Shown piece by piece: positions 32,261 through 43,562 of a stretch of DNA of 64,000 nucleotides. The DNA lies in assembly GCF_963082655.1 (NCBI RefSeq), contig NC_081552.1, positions 129,241,494 to 129,305,493 of the forward strand. The letters are read 5' to 3'. The notes beneath the pieces were generated by a model, which worked only from the letters and a program-made list of their open reading frames with translations, did no database searches and was not told the origin of the DNA. The translations under genes and the position numbers were made by a program. Numbering within the stretch: the stretch's first letter is position 1; every line of letters starts with the position of its first letter. The DNA is from Stomoxys calcitrans (taxonomy: Eukaryota; Arthropoda; Insecta; Diptera; Muscidae).

Positions 32261-33606
32261 AAAACAAGTAAGAGCGTGCTAAGTTCGGCCGGGCCGAATC
32301 TTATATACCCTCCACCATTGATCGCATTTGTGGAGTTCTATGCGCGGAATCTCGTTTTAGACAAACATAGAATATTGAATAAGAACTGTTTTCCTATTGG
32401 AGCTATATCAAGTTATAGTCCGATTCGGACCATAAATGAATGCTGATTGACATTGTAGAAGTCATTGTGTAATATTTCAGTTCATTCGGATAAGAATTGC
32501 GCCTTGTAAGGGCTCAAGAAGCAAAATCGGGAGATAGGTTTATATGGGAGCTGTATCAAGCTATTGATCGAATCAGACCATACTATACACGTATGTTGAA
32601 GGTCATGAGAGAAGCCCTTGTACAAAATTTCCGCCAAATCGGATGAGAATTGCGCCCTCAATTGGCTGAAGAAACAAGATCCAAGATCAGTTTATATGAC
32701 AGCTATACCAGATTATGAACCGATTTGAATCATAATTAGCACAGTTGTTGAAAGTAATTCCAAAACACTACGTGCAAATTTCAATTAAATCGGACGAGAA
32801 TTGCGCCCTCTAGAGGCTCAAGAAGTCAAGACCCCAGATCGGTTATATGGCAGGTATATCAAAACATTGACCGATTTGAACCATACTTAGCGTAGTTGTT
32901 GAAAGTGATACCAATCCACTACGTGCAAAATTTCAATAAAATCGGATAAGAATTGCGTCCTCTAGGGGCTCAAGAAGTCAATATCCCCAGATCGGTTTAT
33001 ATGACAGCTATACCAGATTATCAACCGATTTGAACCATACTAGGCACAGTTGTTGGATATCATAGCAAAACACGTCGTGCAAAATTTCATTCAAATCGGA
33101 TAAGAATTGCGCACTCTAGAGGCTCAAGAAGTCAAGACCCAAGATCGGTTTATATGGCAGTTATATCCGGTTACGGACCGAATTGAACCATACTTGGCAC
33201 AATTGTTGGATATCATAACAAAACACGTCGTGCAAAATTTCATTCCAATCGGATAAGAATTGCGCACGCTAGAGGCTCAGGAAGTCAAGACCCAAAATCG
33301 GTTTATATGGCAGCTATATCAAAACATGGACTGATATGGCCCATTTACAATACCAACCGACCTACACTAATAAGAAGTATTTGTGCAAAATTTCAAGCGG
33401 CTTGCTCTACTCCTTCAGAAGTTTGCGTGCTTTCGACAGACAAACGGACGGACAGACGGACAGACGGACGGACATGGCTAGATCGACATAAAATGTCGCG
33501 TCGATCAAGAATATATATACTTTATGGGGTCTCAGACGAATATTTCGAGTAGTTACAAACAGAATGACGAAATTAGTATACCCCCCATCCTATGGTGGAG
33601 GGTATA
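32261..33606 (-). mobile_element. HINE family 1 copy f
   Basis: Hairpin near 32285, monomers, GTCY tract 33439-33472, conserved block and terminal ATGGTGGAGGGTATA. The first ~250 bases are more diverged from copies a-c, and contain AGATAGGTTTATATGGGAGC and GAAGCAAAATCGGGAGA variants. Confidence 0.85.
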
Positions 33607-34172
33607 AAAAAATCTTTAAAATTTTATTGAAATTTTGCCTTTAGAATAATTTAAATAAAATTTTGTTTTCAGAAAAAAATTAAAGAAATTTTAACTTTAA
33701 AAATAATTTTAAGGGGGTCCGGCCCGTGCTGAAGTTTTGACATTAGAGAATGTTACGCTGAAATTTTGTATTAAGAAAAATTTCATTAAAATTTGTTTAG
33801 AAAGCTTTCATTAAAATTTAGTTTTTACTAAGAATTTCGTTACAATTTTGTCCTAAAAATATAATTTTAAGGCGGCCTGGCCTCAGCGAAATTGTCTTTG
33901 TAGAATAATATTTATATGACATTTTGTGATTTTAAAAAATGTTGCTGACATTTTTTGTTAAGAATGTATTTAATTTTTTTCTTTAGACAAATTAACTTTG
34001 GGTGGGGGTCTCGGGCCCGAGGCTATGTGCGGTTCAAATCGGTCTATAACCAGATGTAACTCGCATATAAATCGGTTTCTCAATCATCCTTGCACGGTTT
34101 CTAGATAGCTTTAATTTTTGCTGGTTTGACAGAAGGTTGGACAATCAAATAATGCCAACTAAATTTATTTTA
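33607..34172. repeat. Degenerate AAATTTTGTTTTTAGAAAAA repeats and HINE scrap
   Basis: Units such as TTTCATTAAAATTTTGTCTT recur to about 34000, with two copies of a TAAGGGGGTCCGGCC-like segment (33710, 33868). At 34020-34110 there is a short HINE monomer (AAATCGGTCTATAACCAG). No coding sequence. Confidence 0.55.
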
Positions 34173-34254
34173 CTTTCGTGAAGAGTTCGGCTTGAGGTCA
34201 TAAACAATTATTAAACAGATGTCGGTGCTCTTTTATTAATTGTTTTATTTTAAA

Positions 34255-34300
34255 ATTTTCCAATATTTCAATTACCGCCGGTAATCTTCATCAGGGAATG
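34255..34300 (-). ncRNA. Hammerhead-ribozyme-like motif, left repeat
   Basis: On minus: ATTCC, CTGATGA, A, GATTACC, GGC, GGTAATT, GAAA, TATT, GGAAA. Same core as the right copy, with one C to T change leaving a G-U pair closing stem II. Located downstream of the GIY-YIG piece in sense orientation, the expected place for a Penelope terminal repeat. Confidence 0.5.
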
Positions 34301-34553
34301 GATAACTAAAAAGATTATAGTAACATAAAACAGAATTTAACAAAAGCACAGAACCAAAATATGAATTTGATTTAAATTTATCGTTCGAAACAGAAATTAC
34401 CTTTTAAAACAAGTGAACCTATTTCTTACACCACACAAGAATAACTGAAGCTTATGGTCTATTGCTTATATTTTTGTATTAATTTTCTATATATTGGTGC
34501 ACAGTGGTCTGTATCCGTCTTGTAGTTCATACGTTCGGCACTTGGGGTGTTAA

Positions 34554-34790
34554 TTATGTGCAGCATTTCCAATGTGTATCTCTTTTGTAGTTTGGTTCTT
34601 GGACTAATATCTTGACGTCCTTGAAATTTGGTACATGTCCTCGAGTTGCACAGTGGGCTGTCTGTGCAGTCTTCTGTTCTAAAGGCTTATCCCTTGCCCT
34701 TTGATCCGATTGATGAGCAGAAACCCTTGTCTTCAGTTTTGTTTTTGTAGTGCCAATATATGCCATTGGGCATATATAAAAGGACAATAT
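34554..34790 (-). pseudogene. GIY-YIG endonuclease domain (Penelope C-terminus)
   Basis: Open frame with CPMAYIGTTKTKLKTRVSAH, QSDQRARDK, QTAHCATRGHVPNFKDVKIL and VQEPNYKRDTH. YIG and the following Thr, the Arg of TRVSAH, HxxxxGH and the KR of NYKR fit the Penelope GIY-YIG pattern (usual start CDKVYIGQT). A frameshift near NYKR removes the TLEMLHI-type end, which is still seen in another frame (LEMLHIINTPSAERMNY). The GIY half is altered to CPMA. In an intact element this domain cuts the target for priming. Confidence 0.75.
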
Positions 34791-34880
34791 ATATATCAGG
34801 CTTTTCGGAAAGATTTGGTAATTTCAACATTTACAACAAGGACTCATGCCAACTGGCACTAAAAAATCTTTTTAGTAATC

Positions 34881-34924
34881 CATTCCCTGATGAAGATTAC
34901 CGGCGGTAATCGAAATATTGGAAA
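34881..34924 (+). ncRNA. Hammerhead-ribozyme-like motif, right repeat
   Basis: CTGATGA (34887-34893), then A, stem II GATTACC / GGTAATC with GGC loop (34895-34911), GAAA (34912-34915), TATT, and GGAA (34920-34923), which pairs with TTCC (34883-34886) as stem I. The cleavage triplet would be ATT before GG. Stem III would be minimal, as reported for Penelope hammerheads. One extra A sits between the CUGAUGA core and stem II, so activity is uncertain. Confidence 0.5.
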
Positions 34925-35141
34925 CATTTTAAATAAAACAATTAATAAAAAAAAACACCGACACCTGTTTTTAATAATTGTACATGACCTCAAGCCGAAC
35001 TATCCACGAAATTATAATCAAAAAAGGGTCAACAATACACAATATAATAAATTCCAGTTTGTATAATCATTGAATAAATTTTCCGGGTTCTTCCTCTTTT
35101 AGTTTTGTCATTTAAATTGAATGATGGCACCATATTTTTTA

Positions 35142-36335
35142 TTTACCCTCCACCATAGGATGGGGGTATACTAATTTCGTCATTCTGTTTGTAACTACTC
35201 GAAATATTCGTCTGAGACCCCATAAAGTATATATATTCTTGATCGTCGCGACATTTTATGTCGATCTAGCCATGTCCGTCCGTCTGTCCGTCCGTCCGTC
35301 CGTCCGCCCGTCCGTCTGTCTGTCGAAAGCACGCTAACTTCCGAAGGAGTAAAGCTAGCCGCTTGAAATTTTGCACAAATACTTCTTATTAGCGTAGGTC
35401 GGTTGGTATTGTAAATGGGCCATATCGGTCCATGTTTTGATATAGCTGCCATATAAACCGATCATGGGTCTTGATTTCTTGAGCCTCCAGAGTGCGCAAT
35501 TCTTATCCGATTGGCATGAAATTTGCACGACGTGTTTTGTTATGATATCCAACAACTGTGCCAAGTATGGTTCAAATCGGCTCATAATCTGATATAGCTG
35601 TCATATAAACCGATCTTGGGTCTTGACTTCTTGAGCCTCTAGAGTGCGCAATTCTTATCCGATTTGAATGAATTTTGGCACGACATGTTTTGTTATGACA
35701 TCCAACAACTGTGGCAAGTATGGTCCAAATCGGTCCATAACCTGATATAGCTGCCATATAAACCGATCATGGGCCTTGGCTTCTTGAGCCTCTAAATTGC
35801 GCAATTCTTATCAGATTGGAATGAAATTTTGCACGACATGTTTTGTTACGATATCCAACAAGTGTGCCAAGAATGGTTCAAATCGGCTCATAAACTGATA
35901 TAGCTGCCATATAAACCGATCTGGGATCTTGACTTCTTGAGCCTCTAGAAGTCGCAATTATTATCCGATTTGCCTGAAATTTTGTACGATGGATCCTCTC
36001 ATGACCATCAACATACGTGTTTATTATGGTCTGAATCTGTTTATAGCCCGATACAGCTCCCATATAAATCGATCTCTCTATTTTACTTCTTGAGCCCCCA
36101 AAGGGCGCAATTCTTACTCGAATTGGCTGACATACTACACAGGTCTCCAACATATAATTTAATTGTGGTCTAAACCGGATCATATCTTTATATCGCTCTA
36201 ATAGCAGAGCAAATCTTTTCTTATATCACTTTTTGAGTAACAAGAGATGTCGGGAAAAGAACTCGACAACTGCGCTCCATGGTGGAGGGTATATAAGATT
36301 CGGCCCGGCCGAACTTAGCACGCTTTTACTTGTTT
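35142..36335 (+). mobile_element. HINE family 1 copy g
   Basis: TTTACCCTCCACCATAGGAT at left, conserved ATAAAGTATATATATTCTTG at about 35225, GTCY tract 35275-35325, about six monomers, subterminal repeat and hairpin TTCGGCCCGGCCGAA near 36300, ending ACTTGTT at 36335. A full-length inverted relative of copies a-d. Confidence 0.85.
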
Positions 36336-36565
36336 ATTTTACGGCTTAGCTAATCGGGAATTGCATTTTTCCCCATACAAACTAAGCAAGAAAATTCTCT
36401 TAATGAGTAAATAAAACATACGAATTATACAATATTATATAAAAACTAAATATTTATACTCTTGTTTTAATAGTTGATAATATATAAGTGTGATTAGTGT
36501 GCCACATCTATTCACATCTGCATCTCGTACAGCCTTCATCTCAATTCGCTCATACTCACGTCTTT

Positions 36566-37051
36566 TCATATCCTTTTTCTTTCTGCGGAATAGACGTTTC
36601 TCCTCTCTCCTTTTCTCCGGATCCTCTCCTTCATCTGGCGCGTTGCTACTAATTGCAGGCTTGCTCTGTATGCCGCATTCTTGGTTTCAGTAGCATCTCG
36701 ACACTCTTGGTCGTACCATGGGTTTCTTGGAGGAGGCTTCCGATATCCAAGTACGGATTTCGCGACATTTTCCATGGAGTGGGCAATAGTTTGCCACTGC
36801 TCCATTATATCATCGGAACAAGGAGTGCTTTCATCAAGCAGTTGGGTCAGTCGAGTGGAGTATGCCGTTGCCATCTGGTTTGTTTGCAGCTTTTCATTGT
36901 CGAGCTTCCGTACAGTGTCAGATCGTAGTTTCCTCGCCATGTTCAAACGGGTTCGAACCTTTGCTGCAACAAGGTAATGATCCGAATCTATATTCGCTCC
37001 ACGAATCGATCGTACATCTAACACGCTTGATGAATGCCTTCCATCTATCAC
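36566..37051 (-). pseudogene. RTE endonuclease end and pre-RT linker
   Basis: Starts RHSSSVLDVRSIRGANIDSD and continues HYLVAAKVRTRL, giving the SDHYLV catalytic His/Asp motif that ends the endonuclease. It then has a basic, charged linker with PPPRNPWYDQECRDATETKN, typical of RTE elements upstream of RT. The frame stops near 36566 after an Arg/Lys-rich stretch. Confidence 0.8.
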
Positions 37052-37194
37052 AACGTGATCAATTTGGTTTCTCGTGTTTTGATCGGGTGACAGTCATGTG
37101 GCTTTGTGAATATTTTTATGTTGAAATCTGGTGCTACTAACTACCATGTTTTATGCCGCGGCGAAATCTATCAGCCTCAACCCATTACTGGACG

Positions 37195-37929
37195 TTATCT
37201 CGTGGAGGCTGAACTTTCCGACTGTTGGACCAAAATGTCTTCCTTCCCTATTTTCGCATTAAAATCTCCCAGAACGATTTTAATATAATAGGCGGGACAG
37301 CGGTCATATTCTCTCTCTAGGCGCTCGTAGAAAATATCCTTGGTCTTCTCGTCTTTGTCTTCCGTCGGGGCATGGGCACAAATAAGGCTGATGTTGAAGA
37401 ATTTGGCTTTTATGCGGATTGTAGCTAGCCTCTCATCCACCGGAGTAAAGCTGGAGATAAGGTGTTTCAGTCTCCGACTAACCACAAATTCACAGCCAAA
37501 TTCATGCTTCGTGTTATGGCAGCTATAGTATAGTTTGTCACCGTTTGGTGTTGCAGTGACGCTATTCCCAGTCCATCTCACTTCCTGTAAGGCGATAATA
37601 TTTGCCTTATACTTCTCTAATACATCTGCCAGCGCGTATACTGCACCTTCTCTATAAAGAGTGCGGACACTCCAGGTGCAGATCCGCAAATCATGGTCCT
37701 TTTTTCGTTTGCGTGTGTCGTCAACATTTGGGGGAGGTCCCTTTTTAATATTTCTTTGTTTCTCAAAGTAGTTCAGAGTTTTCCGGGGGCTGGTTACTGG
37801 CCCAGCACCCCAACCGCATGGGTTTTGTGGGATTGCACATGTATCCCTCGTTGTGGCGAGCCACTTGCTCCAAAATCCGACGATCGCGCCAGCCGCCCCT
37901 AACCTGCGAACAGACGCTGATGTTGGCAT
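37195..37929 (-). pseudogene. RTE endonuclease, N-terminal portion
   Basis: A 244-residue open frame. After a ~78-residue leader come RICTWSVRTLYREGA (the usual motif is TWNVRTL; the Asn is Ser here), ALQEVRWTG (catalytic Glu116), and KIVLGDFNAKIGKED (Asp222 and Asn224). The enzyme nicks target DNA for target-primed reverse transcription. The frame is lost after about residue 235 and the His motif lies in a different frame at 37000, so the protein is broken. Confidence 0.85.
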
Positions 37930-38152
37930 TGGTTATTTGAAGGCGCCAATAACTCGCCTTGTCATTTCGAGTATCATTGACACCCAGTATTTAATTAAGA
38001 GCCCAAGGAGGTACTAGATTTTACATATGTATCAGAATATGTCTCCGGAAGATTTTGTGAATGGGAAGGCTTGCATGGCAACTGCTGTTTTTATAATCTC
38101 TACAATAAACTCAGCCTATGCCAAAATACTTCAAAAATGTGCCCTACTCTAA

Positions 38153-38825
38153 AAACAAGTAAAAGCGTGCTAAGTTCGGCCAGGCCGAATCTTATATACC
38201 CTCCACCATTGATCGCATTTGTCGAGTTCTTTCCCTGTATCTCTTTTTAGACAAAAAAAGGATAAAAGAAAAGAATTGTGCCAATTGAATTGCATGTTGG
38301 AGACCACAGTAGAAGTCTATATGTAAAATTTCAGCCAAATCGAATAAGAACTTTGCCTTTTAGGGGCTCAAGAAAAGAAGTACAATAGGGAGATCGGTTT
38401 ATATGGGAGCAGTATCAGGATAAAGACCGATTGAGACCATATTTGACACGTATGTTGAAGGTCGTGGGAGGAGCCGTTGTACAAAATTTCAGCCAAATCG
38501 GATAATAATTACGCCCTCTTGCGGCTCAAGAATTCAAGATCTATATCAGGTTAATGACCGATTTGAAGCATATTTGGCACAGTTATTGGAAGTGAGAATA
38601 AAACAAAACAGCACAGTTGTTAGAAGCCATAACAAAACACCTCATGCTAAATTTCATTCAAAACGGGTAGTTCAAGAAGTCAAGACCAGAGATCGGTTTA
38701 TATGGCAGCTATATCAGGTTATGAACCGATTTTAACCATGCTCAGCACAGTTGTTAGAAGCCATAACAAAACACCACATGCAAAATTTCAGTCAAATCGG
38801 ATGAGAATTGAATGGAATAGGATAA
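38153..38825 (-). mobile_element. HINE family 1 copy h, truncated
   Basis: Hairpin variant TTCGGCCAGGCCGAA, subterminal TATACCCTCCACCATT, and four or five monomers, then ends abruptly in unrelated sequence near 38825. The GTCY tract and microsatellite-side end are missing. Confidence 0.75.
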
Positions 38826-38929
38826 CCAGAGATGTGCGTGTGAGCGATTTTTCATTCACGCTCACGCACGCTAACGAGAAATAAAACTACTCATGTACGC
38901 GTGATTCACGCATAACACTACAGCTTATG

Positions 38930-40560
38930 ACTTATTGCCGATGTAAAAAATACAAGGTAGAGCTGAAAGAGGCTCCGAGAAAATCCTTGATAAAATTCTG
39001 CGGTTCCAAGGAAGATGTATCTGAGGATTCTAGACTGCGGAAATTATGCAGCTCCGGGGATTCTAGGATACGTACCATTTGACCACACCTATTACTGCAA
39101 AGTACATTCAGAAGTCGGAAAATATATTAGCAATGTACAGTGTGGAATCACTTGAACTATTGGTGGATACACATTTCCAGGAATCTCTATAACGACCAAG
39201 GCGGCGCCTGACGAAATTGGTACTGATATGGGTTTGTCGGGTATGTGCGACGAATATTTTTGCGACTCCAAGCTGACCAATAGACTGGCAACCTAGCTTA
39301 AGGAGATATACTCTGATTGGATCAGCATATCATGTGTACTCGTGCGATGAATCGAAGGTAATTTTTGTTCCAAAAGCAGGTAATTCTTATCGACGTCAAT
39401 CTTGAAACAGTTAGAGTTTCTAGGCATACGTACGACGGCGAAGTGGGCGGCCTTAAATATTCTAGGCGTCAATTCGGCTAAAACGGAAGTTATTTTCTTC
39501 AGTGAGAAATACAAGTTACCCACGGTAGCACAATATTTCTTTTACTAGAAGATCCAAAGATGGCCAAAGATGTGTTATCTTTGATACAATATCCGATGTC
39601 CCAGGCAGTGTGGATTACACCCTACCTGAGCCGCTTTTTGATAAAAATTACTGTTCCATTATTCCTGATAGAACTGATTGGAACTACGATAGACTTATAT
39701 ACGGATGGTTCTAAACTAAACGACCAGGTGGGCTTTGGCGTGTACTCTAAGGATCTAGAACTGGTCATATCGAAGAGGTTACGCGACTACTTCAGTGTGT
39801 ATCAAGCAGAGATCCTTGCAATTAAGAAAGTAGTGGAATGGCTAAGATAAGACAATGTCATTACGACGATTGGCATAAATATCTTCTCAGACAGCCAGAC
39901 AGCTATTAAATTCCTGGAGAACGTATTTCGGAACACAACAATCGCCCTTGACTGTCGCAGATCTCTCAATGAGATGGTTGAAAAGTTCAAAATTCACCGA
40001 TTCCGGGTGCCGGGCCATAGAAATATCTCAGGGAATTCTAAAGCGCACGAGTTTGCGAGACTAGGAACTACCTTACACACTCCAGGGACACTGGAATCTG
40101 TGGGTATGCCTCTAGGAACATGTAAGGTAAATTTTCAGGACCAGGCCCAAAGGGCAACGAATGATAGATAGTCACAAAGCGAGGGCTGTGAGCATTCCAA
40201 ACCTATGTGGCCTCATCTTGACTTGAAGAGGTCTACTGGCTTGCTGTCATTGGCTAGAACAGACTTCTAAGTCTTTGTGTCCGTCATGACAGGTCACTGG
40301 CTTATCGAAAAACATGCTGGCGGACTGAAGGTTGCCAGCAACGACTTTTGCAGAAGCTGTAGGGACATCGAAGAAGAAGAGACTTTAGAACACCTTCTCT
40401 AGCAGTCAGAAGTAGTTCCACTTTAGGTTCTCATTTCTTTGAAAGCCTGTTTGATTTAGCGGATGTGAACATTCACAAGTTATTGGGCTTTTTAAAGCGA
40501 TCTGGATGGTTCAACGGTACGAACAAGAAGGCATCTTCATTCTTCTGTTCCTGTGGTATC
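38930..40560 (+). mobile_element. LINE family A copy 4 (linker, deleted RT, RNase H, tail)
   Basis: The linker around 38935-39290 matches copies 2 and 5. The RT is mostly deleted: the segment KVIFVPKAGNSYR jumps to AKTEVIFFSEKYKLPTVA. RNase H (39685-40171) is the best preserved in the family. A tail CRSCRDIEEEETLEH at about 40350 is followed by GGATGTGAACATTCACAAGT and TCTGGATGGTTCAACGGT. Confidence 0.85.
39685..40171 (+). pseudogene. LINE A RNase H pseudogene
   Basis: The same reading frame runs from TIDLYTDGSKLNDQVGFGVY through YQAEILAIKKVVEWLR, one stop at about 39848, then SDSQTAIKFLENVF and HRFRVPGHRNISGNSKAHEF. Three acidic residues remain (TDGS Asp, QAEI Glu, SDSQ Asp). The final acidic position, normally ADELAR, reads AHEFAR, so His replaces Asp. 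The stop and the lost residue imply no activity. Confidence 0.8.
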
Positions 40561-40620
40561 ACAATGGACGAAAACGTCTATCGAAAATATTTCTCCTCTT
40601 CGACAAAGGAAATCAGCATG

Positions 40621-41726
40621 AACAAGTAAAAGCGTGCTAAGTTCGGCCGGGCCGAATCTTATATACCCTCCACCATGGATCGCATTTGTCGAGTTCTTTT
40701 CCCGGCACGTATGTGGATGGTCATGAAAGAATCCGTCGTACAAAATTTCAGGCAAATCGGATAATAATTGCGACGTCTAGAGGCTCAATAATTCAAGATC
40801 CCAGATCGGTTTATATGGCAGCTATATCAGGTTATGAACCGACTTGTATTTTATTTGACATAGTGGTTAAAAGTAACAATAAAAAAGTCTTGCGAAATTT
40901 CAGCCAAATCGGATAGGAATTGCGCCCTCTAGAAGCTCAAGAAGTCAAGTCCCCAGATCTGTTTATATGACAGCTATATCAGGTTATGAACCGATTTGAA
41001 CCATACTTTGCACAGTTGTTGGATATCATAACAAAATACTACGTATCAAAATTCATTCAAATTGGATAGGAATTGCGCCCTCTAGAAGCTCAAGAAGCTC
41101 AAGAAGTCAAGACCCAAGATCGGTTTATATGAAAGCTATATAAGGTTATGCACCGATTTGAACCATACTTGGCACAGTTGTTGGATATTGTAACAAAACA
41201 CGTCGTTCAAAATTTCATTCCAATCGGATAAGAATTGCGCACTCTAGACGCTCAAGAAATCAAGACCCCAGATCGGTTTATATTGTAGCTATATCAGGTT
41301 ATGGACCGATTTGAACCATACTTGGCACAGTTGTTGGATATAATAAAAAAACACGTCGTGCAAAATTTCATCCCAATCGGATAAGAAATGCGCACTCTAG
41401 AAGCTCAAGAAGTCAAGACCCAAGATCGGTTTATATGGCAGCTATATCAAAACATGGACCGCTATGGCCCATTTACAAAACCAACCGACCTACACTAATA
41501 AGAAGTATTTGTGCAAAATTTCAAGCGGCTAGCTTTACTCCTTCGGAAGTTAGCGTGCTTTCGACAGACAGACGGACGGACAGACGGACGGACATGGCTA
41601 GATCGACATAAAATTTTACGACGATCAAGAATATATATACTTTATGGGGTCTCAGACGAATATTTCGAGTAGTTACAATCAGAATGACGAAATTAGTATA
41701 CCCCCCATCTTATGGTGGAGGGTATA
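40621..41726 (-). mobile_element. HINE family 1 copy i
   Basis: Hairpin near 40645, then the first monomer joins early (TTTTCCCGGCACGTATGTGG), showing deletion of about 500 bp relative to copy a. Remaining monomers, GTCY tract 41569-41594, conserved block and terminal ATGGTGGAGGGTATA are present. Confidence 0.85.
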
Positions 41727-41730
41727 AAAA

Positions 41731-43032
41731 GAGCGGATGACCGGGGAGATTCGCGCTATTGGGAAAGAGGTCCGCAGACTTTTTAACAGAGCACGTCGTA
41801 AAAAAGCGGAAGTTTATTGCGATGCGTATAACACACAGTTCAAGGAAAACAATTAGATGACTAGAGCGTTAAAACGTGCCTCCCGAAAGCTTTTCAGCGA
41901 AGAGGTTGACAGCTTAATGACGCCGCCAAGATGAAAAAGTTTCTCTCAAAAACCCATGTCCAAACTAAAAAGTTGGTAGATGACATGGGAATTAAAGCAG
42001 AGGCATCGGTAGACATGTTGAGGTTTTTGATAAAAAAAAGCATTTTCCACGGGATACGATGAGACACCGGAATCTTGCAATAATGAGATTGATCAAAGGT
42101 TTATCATTACACAATTTATGGTAGAGGAAGACTTGAGTAGCTTCAAACCATTTAAGTCACCCAGACCTGATGGAATTATCCCGGTCTTACTATAGATGGA
42201 GGCCCACTATCTGACGCCCCATTTCACCGCTATTTCCATAGCGTGGCTAGGACTTGCATATAATCCGGAAGTTTGGCGGGAGGCCAGGGTGGTATTTATA
42301 CCCAAGCCCGGCAAGGCAACATATCGCCACTCCTATGGGCGACCACCATAAGTAACCTATTATATATGTTGTAATACTTCTAAGACCATTATACGGTCCT
42401 GCAGGCGGCGATCCGGGCGATAGCGGAATGCCTCAGATGGTGTGCTATTTATGCGGGAACGTCGAGTGTGAACATCTTTACGGATAATAAACTCGCCATT
42501 AGGGCAATTGCAACCAAGATGGTGAGGTCGCGAATAGTTTTGGAGTGTAAGAAGGAGATTAACGCCATTCGTTCAGTAGGACGACGAAAATCCTATGGGG
42601 AGATCCGGTTCGTGAGAAGACTAGGCTATTACTGAAAGGAAGTAAGAAGAAAGTCAGTATAGCTTTCGGTATCTTACCGAGTCACATAGGACTATGAGCT
42701 CACTTATAAAAAATCGGTGCGGCAAGTGATAGCATGTGTAGGGCATGTGGGAAGGATGATGAGATGTTGGAGCATTTCCTACGTCATCGCCCGGCTTTCG
42801 CGGCAACAGACATCGGTACTAAAGTGGGGCACAATGCAAGACATGAATCAACTTAGGAGCGTAGTATGGGAAACAATTAGGGATTTTGTAAGTAGCACGG
42901 AATTCCTGACTTAGATTTTCTTTTTCGAGGCTACTTTTTGCACAACAAACCGAATTCTGGCTTAGGTGTGAGTCCACAATGGCTTGGGCGGATTAATATC
43001 TGCACCCTCTATTCAACTTACCTAACCTAGCT
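41731..43032 (+). mobile_element. LINE family B copy 1 (internally deleted)
   Basis: Linker with NDAAKMKKFLSKTHVQTK, RT finger start KSPRPDGI and VWREARVVFIPKPGKATYR, then a jump into RNase H-type sequence near 42370 and a C-terminal ACGKDDEMLEHFLRH. The 3' end is TATTCAACTTACCTAACCT. Same family as 48.7 and 54.3 kb. No intact frame. Confidence 0.8.
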
Positions 43033-43034
43033 AA

Positions 43035-43560
43035 AAAATATTTATTATTGTAGCTAAAGCTACAATCTTGAATGTTTGCACAAATGTTGGTCGTGGATCT
43101 TAGGCGCTAGATAAGGCTAGATAAGGCTAGGTGATATTCGTACGTTTAGGTACTAAAAGTACCACAAAGTACGGAAATGGCGACTGTTTGCGCAGGGCGA
43201 ACGGAAAGGGTTAGGAGCTAGTAATGAAAGGGCGTCTTGAAAAATAAGGTTTGGAAAAAAATAAAAATTTGAACATCATACCTTAAGAGGGAGAAATGAT
43301 ACGTTTAATGCCGAAATTGGTACCATTATTTGCAGATGGAGCTAGCGGTATGAAAATTGACACGTAGTTACAACTAGAAAAAAATATTATCGGAGACTAA
43401 ATAACCTATTCAAAATTCGTACAGTTCGGTACCAAAATTCAAAATATTACGAAATAGTTTATCTTTTCCTACAACAAGCGGGAATTAAAAATCGAATAAG
43501 AAGTGGAACGAAACTTACTTATGATTGAAAAAATCTTCTAGTCGCCCAAAATATGAAGTT
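43035..43560 (+). repeat. GTAC-rich repeat element, partial
   Basis: Head-like GCTAAAGCTACAATCTTGAA, then ATTCGTACGTTTAGGTACTA, AAAGTACGGAAATGG and GTACCATTATTTGCAGATGG. It shares units with 50.7-54.3 kb. It directly follows LINE B copy 1. No coding sequence. Confidence 0.65.
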
Positions 43561-43562
43561 TT

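Larger units (their letters stand above)
34173..35012 (-). mobile_element. Penelope-like element fragment with inverted repeats
   Basis: About 145-bp inverted repeats (34173-34317 and 34865-35012) flank a minus-strand GIY-YIG endonuclease piece. Penelope-like elements are RT plus GIY-YIG retroelements whose long terminal repeats may be inverted and often contain hammerhead ribozymes; that is established. Here the RT is missing and only the C-terminal domain with the flanking repeats remains. Each inverted repeat carries a hammerhead-like core. Confidence 0.75.
36495..37990 (-). mobile_element. RTE-type LINE, 5' part with endonuclease
   Basis: The minus strand holds a leader (37990-37700) and an endonuclease (37690-36900), continuing to the pre-RT linker (36566). 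The RT is not present. This protein type is often annotated in insects as craniofacial development protein 2-like, which is a transposon-derived name. HINEs flank both sides within a few hundred bases. Confidence 0.85.

Noticed and set aside
36490..37902. Several plus-strand open frames over 60 codons
   Set aside because: They are antisense shadows of the RTE endonuclease on minus, which has the recognised motifs.
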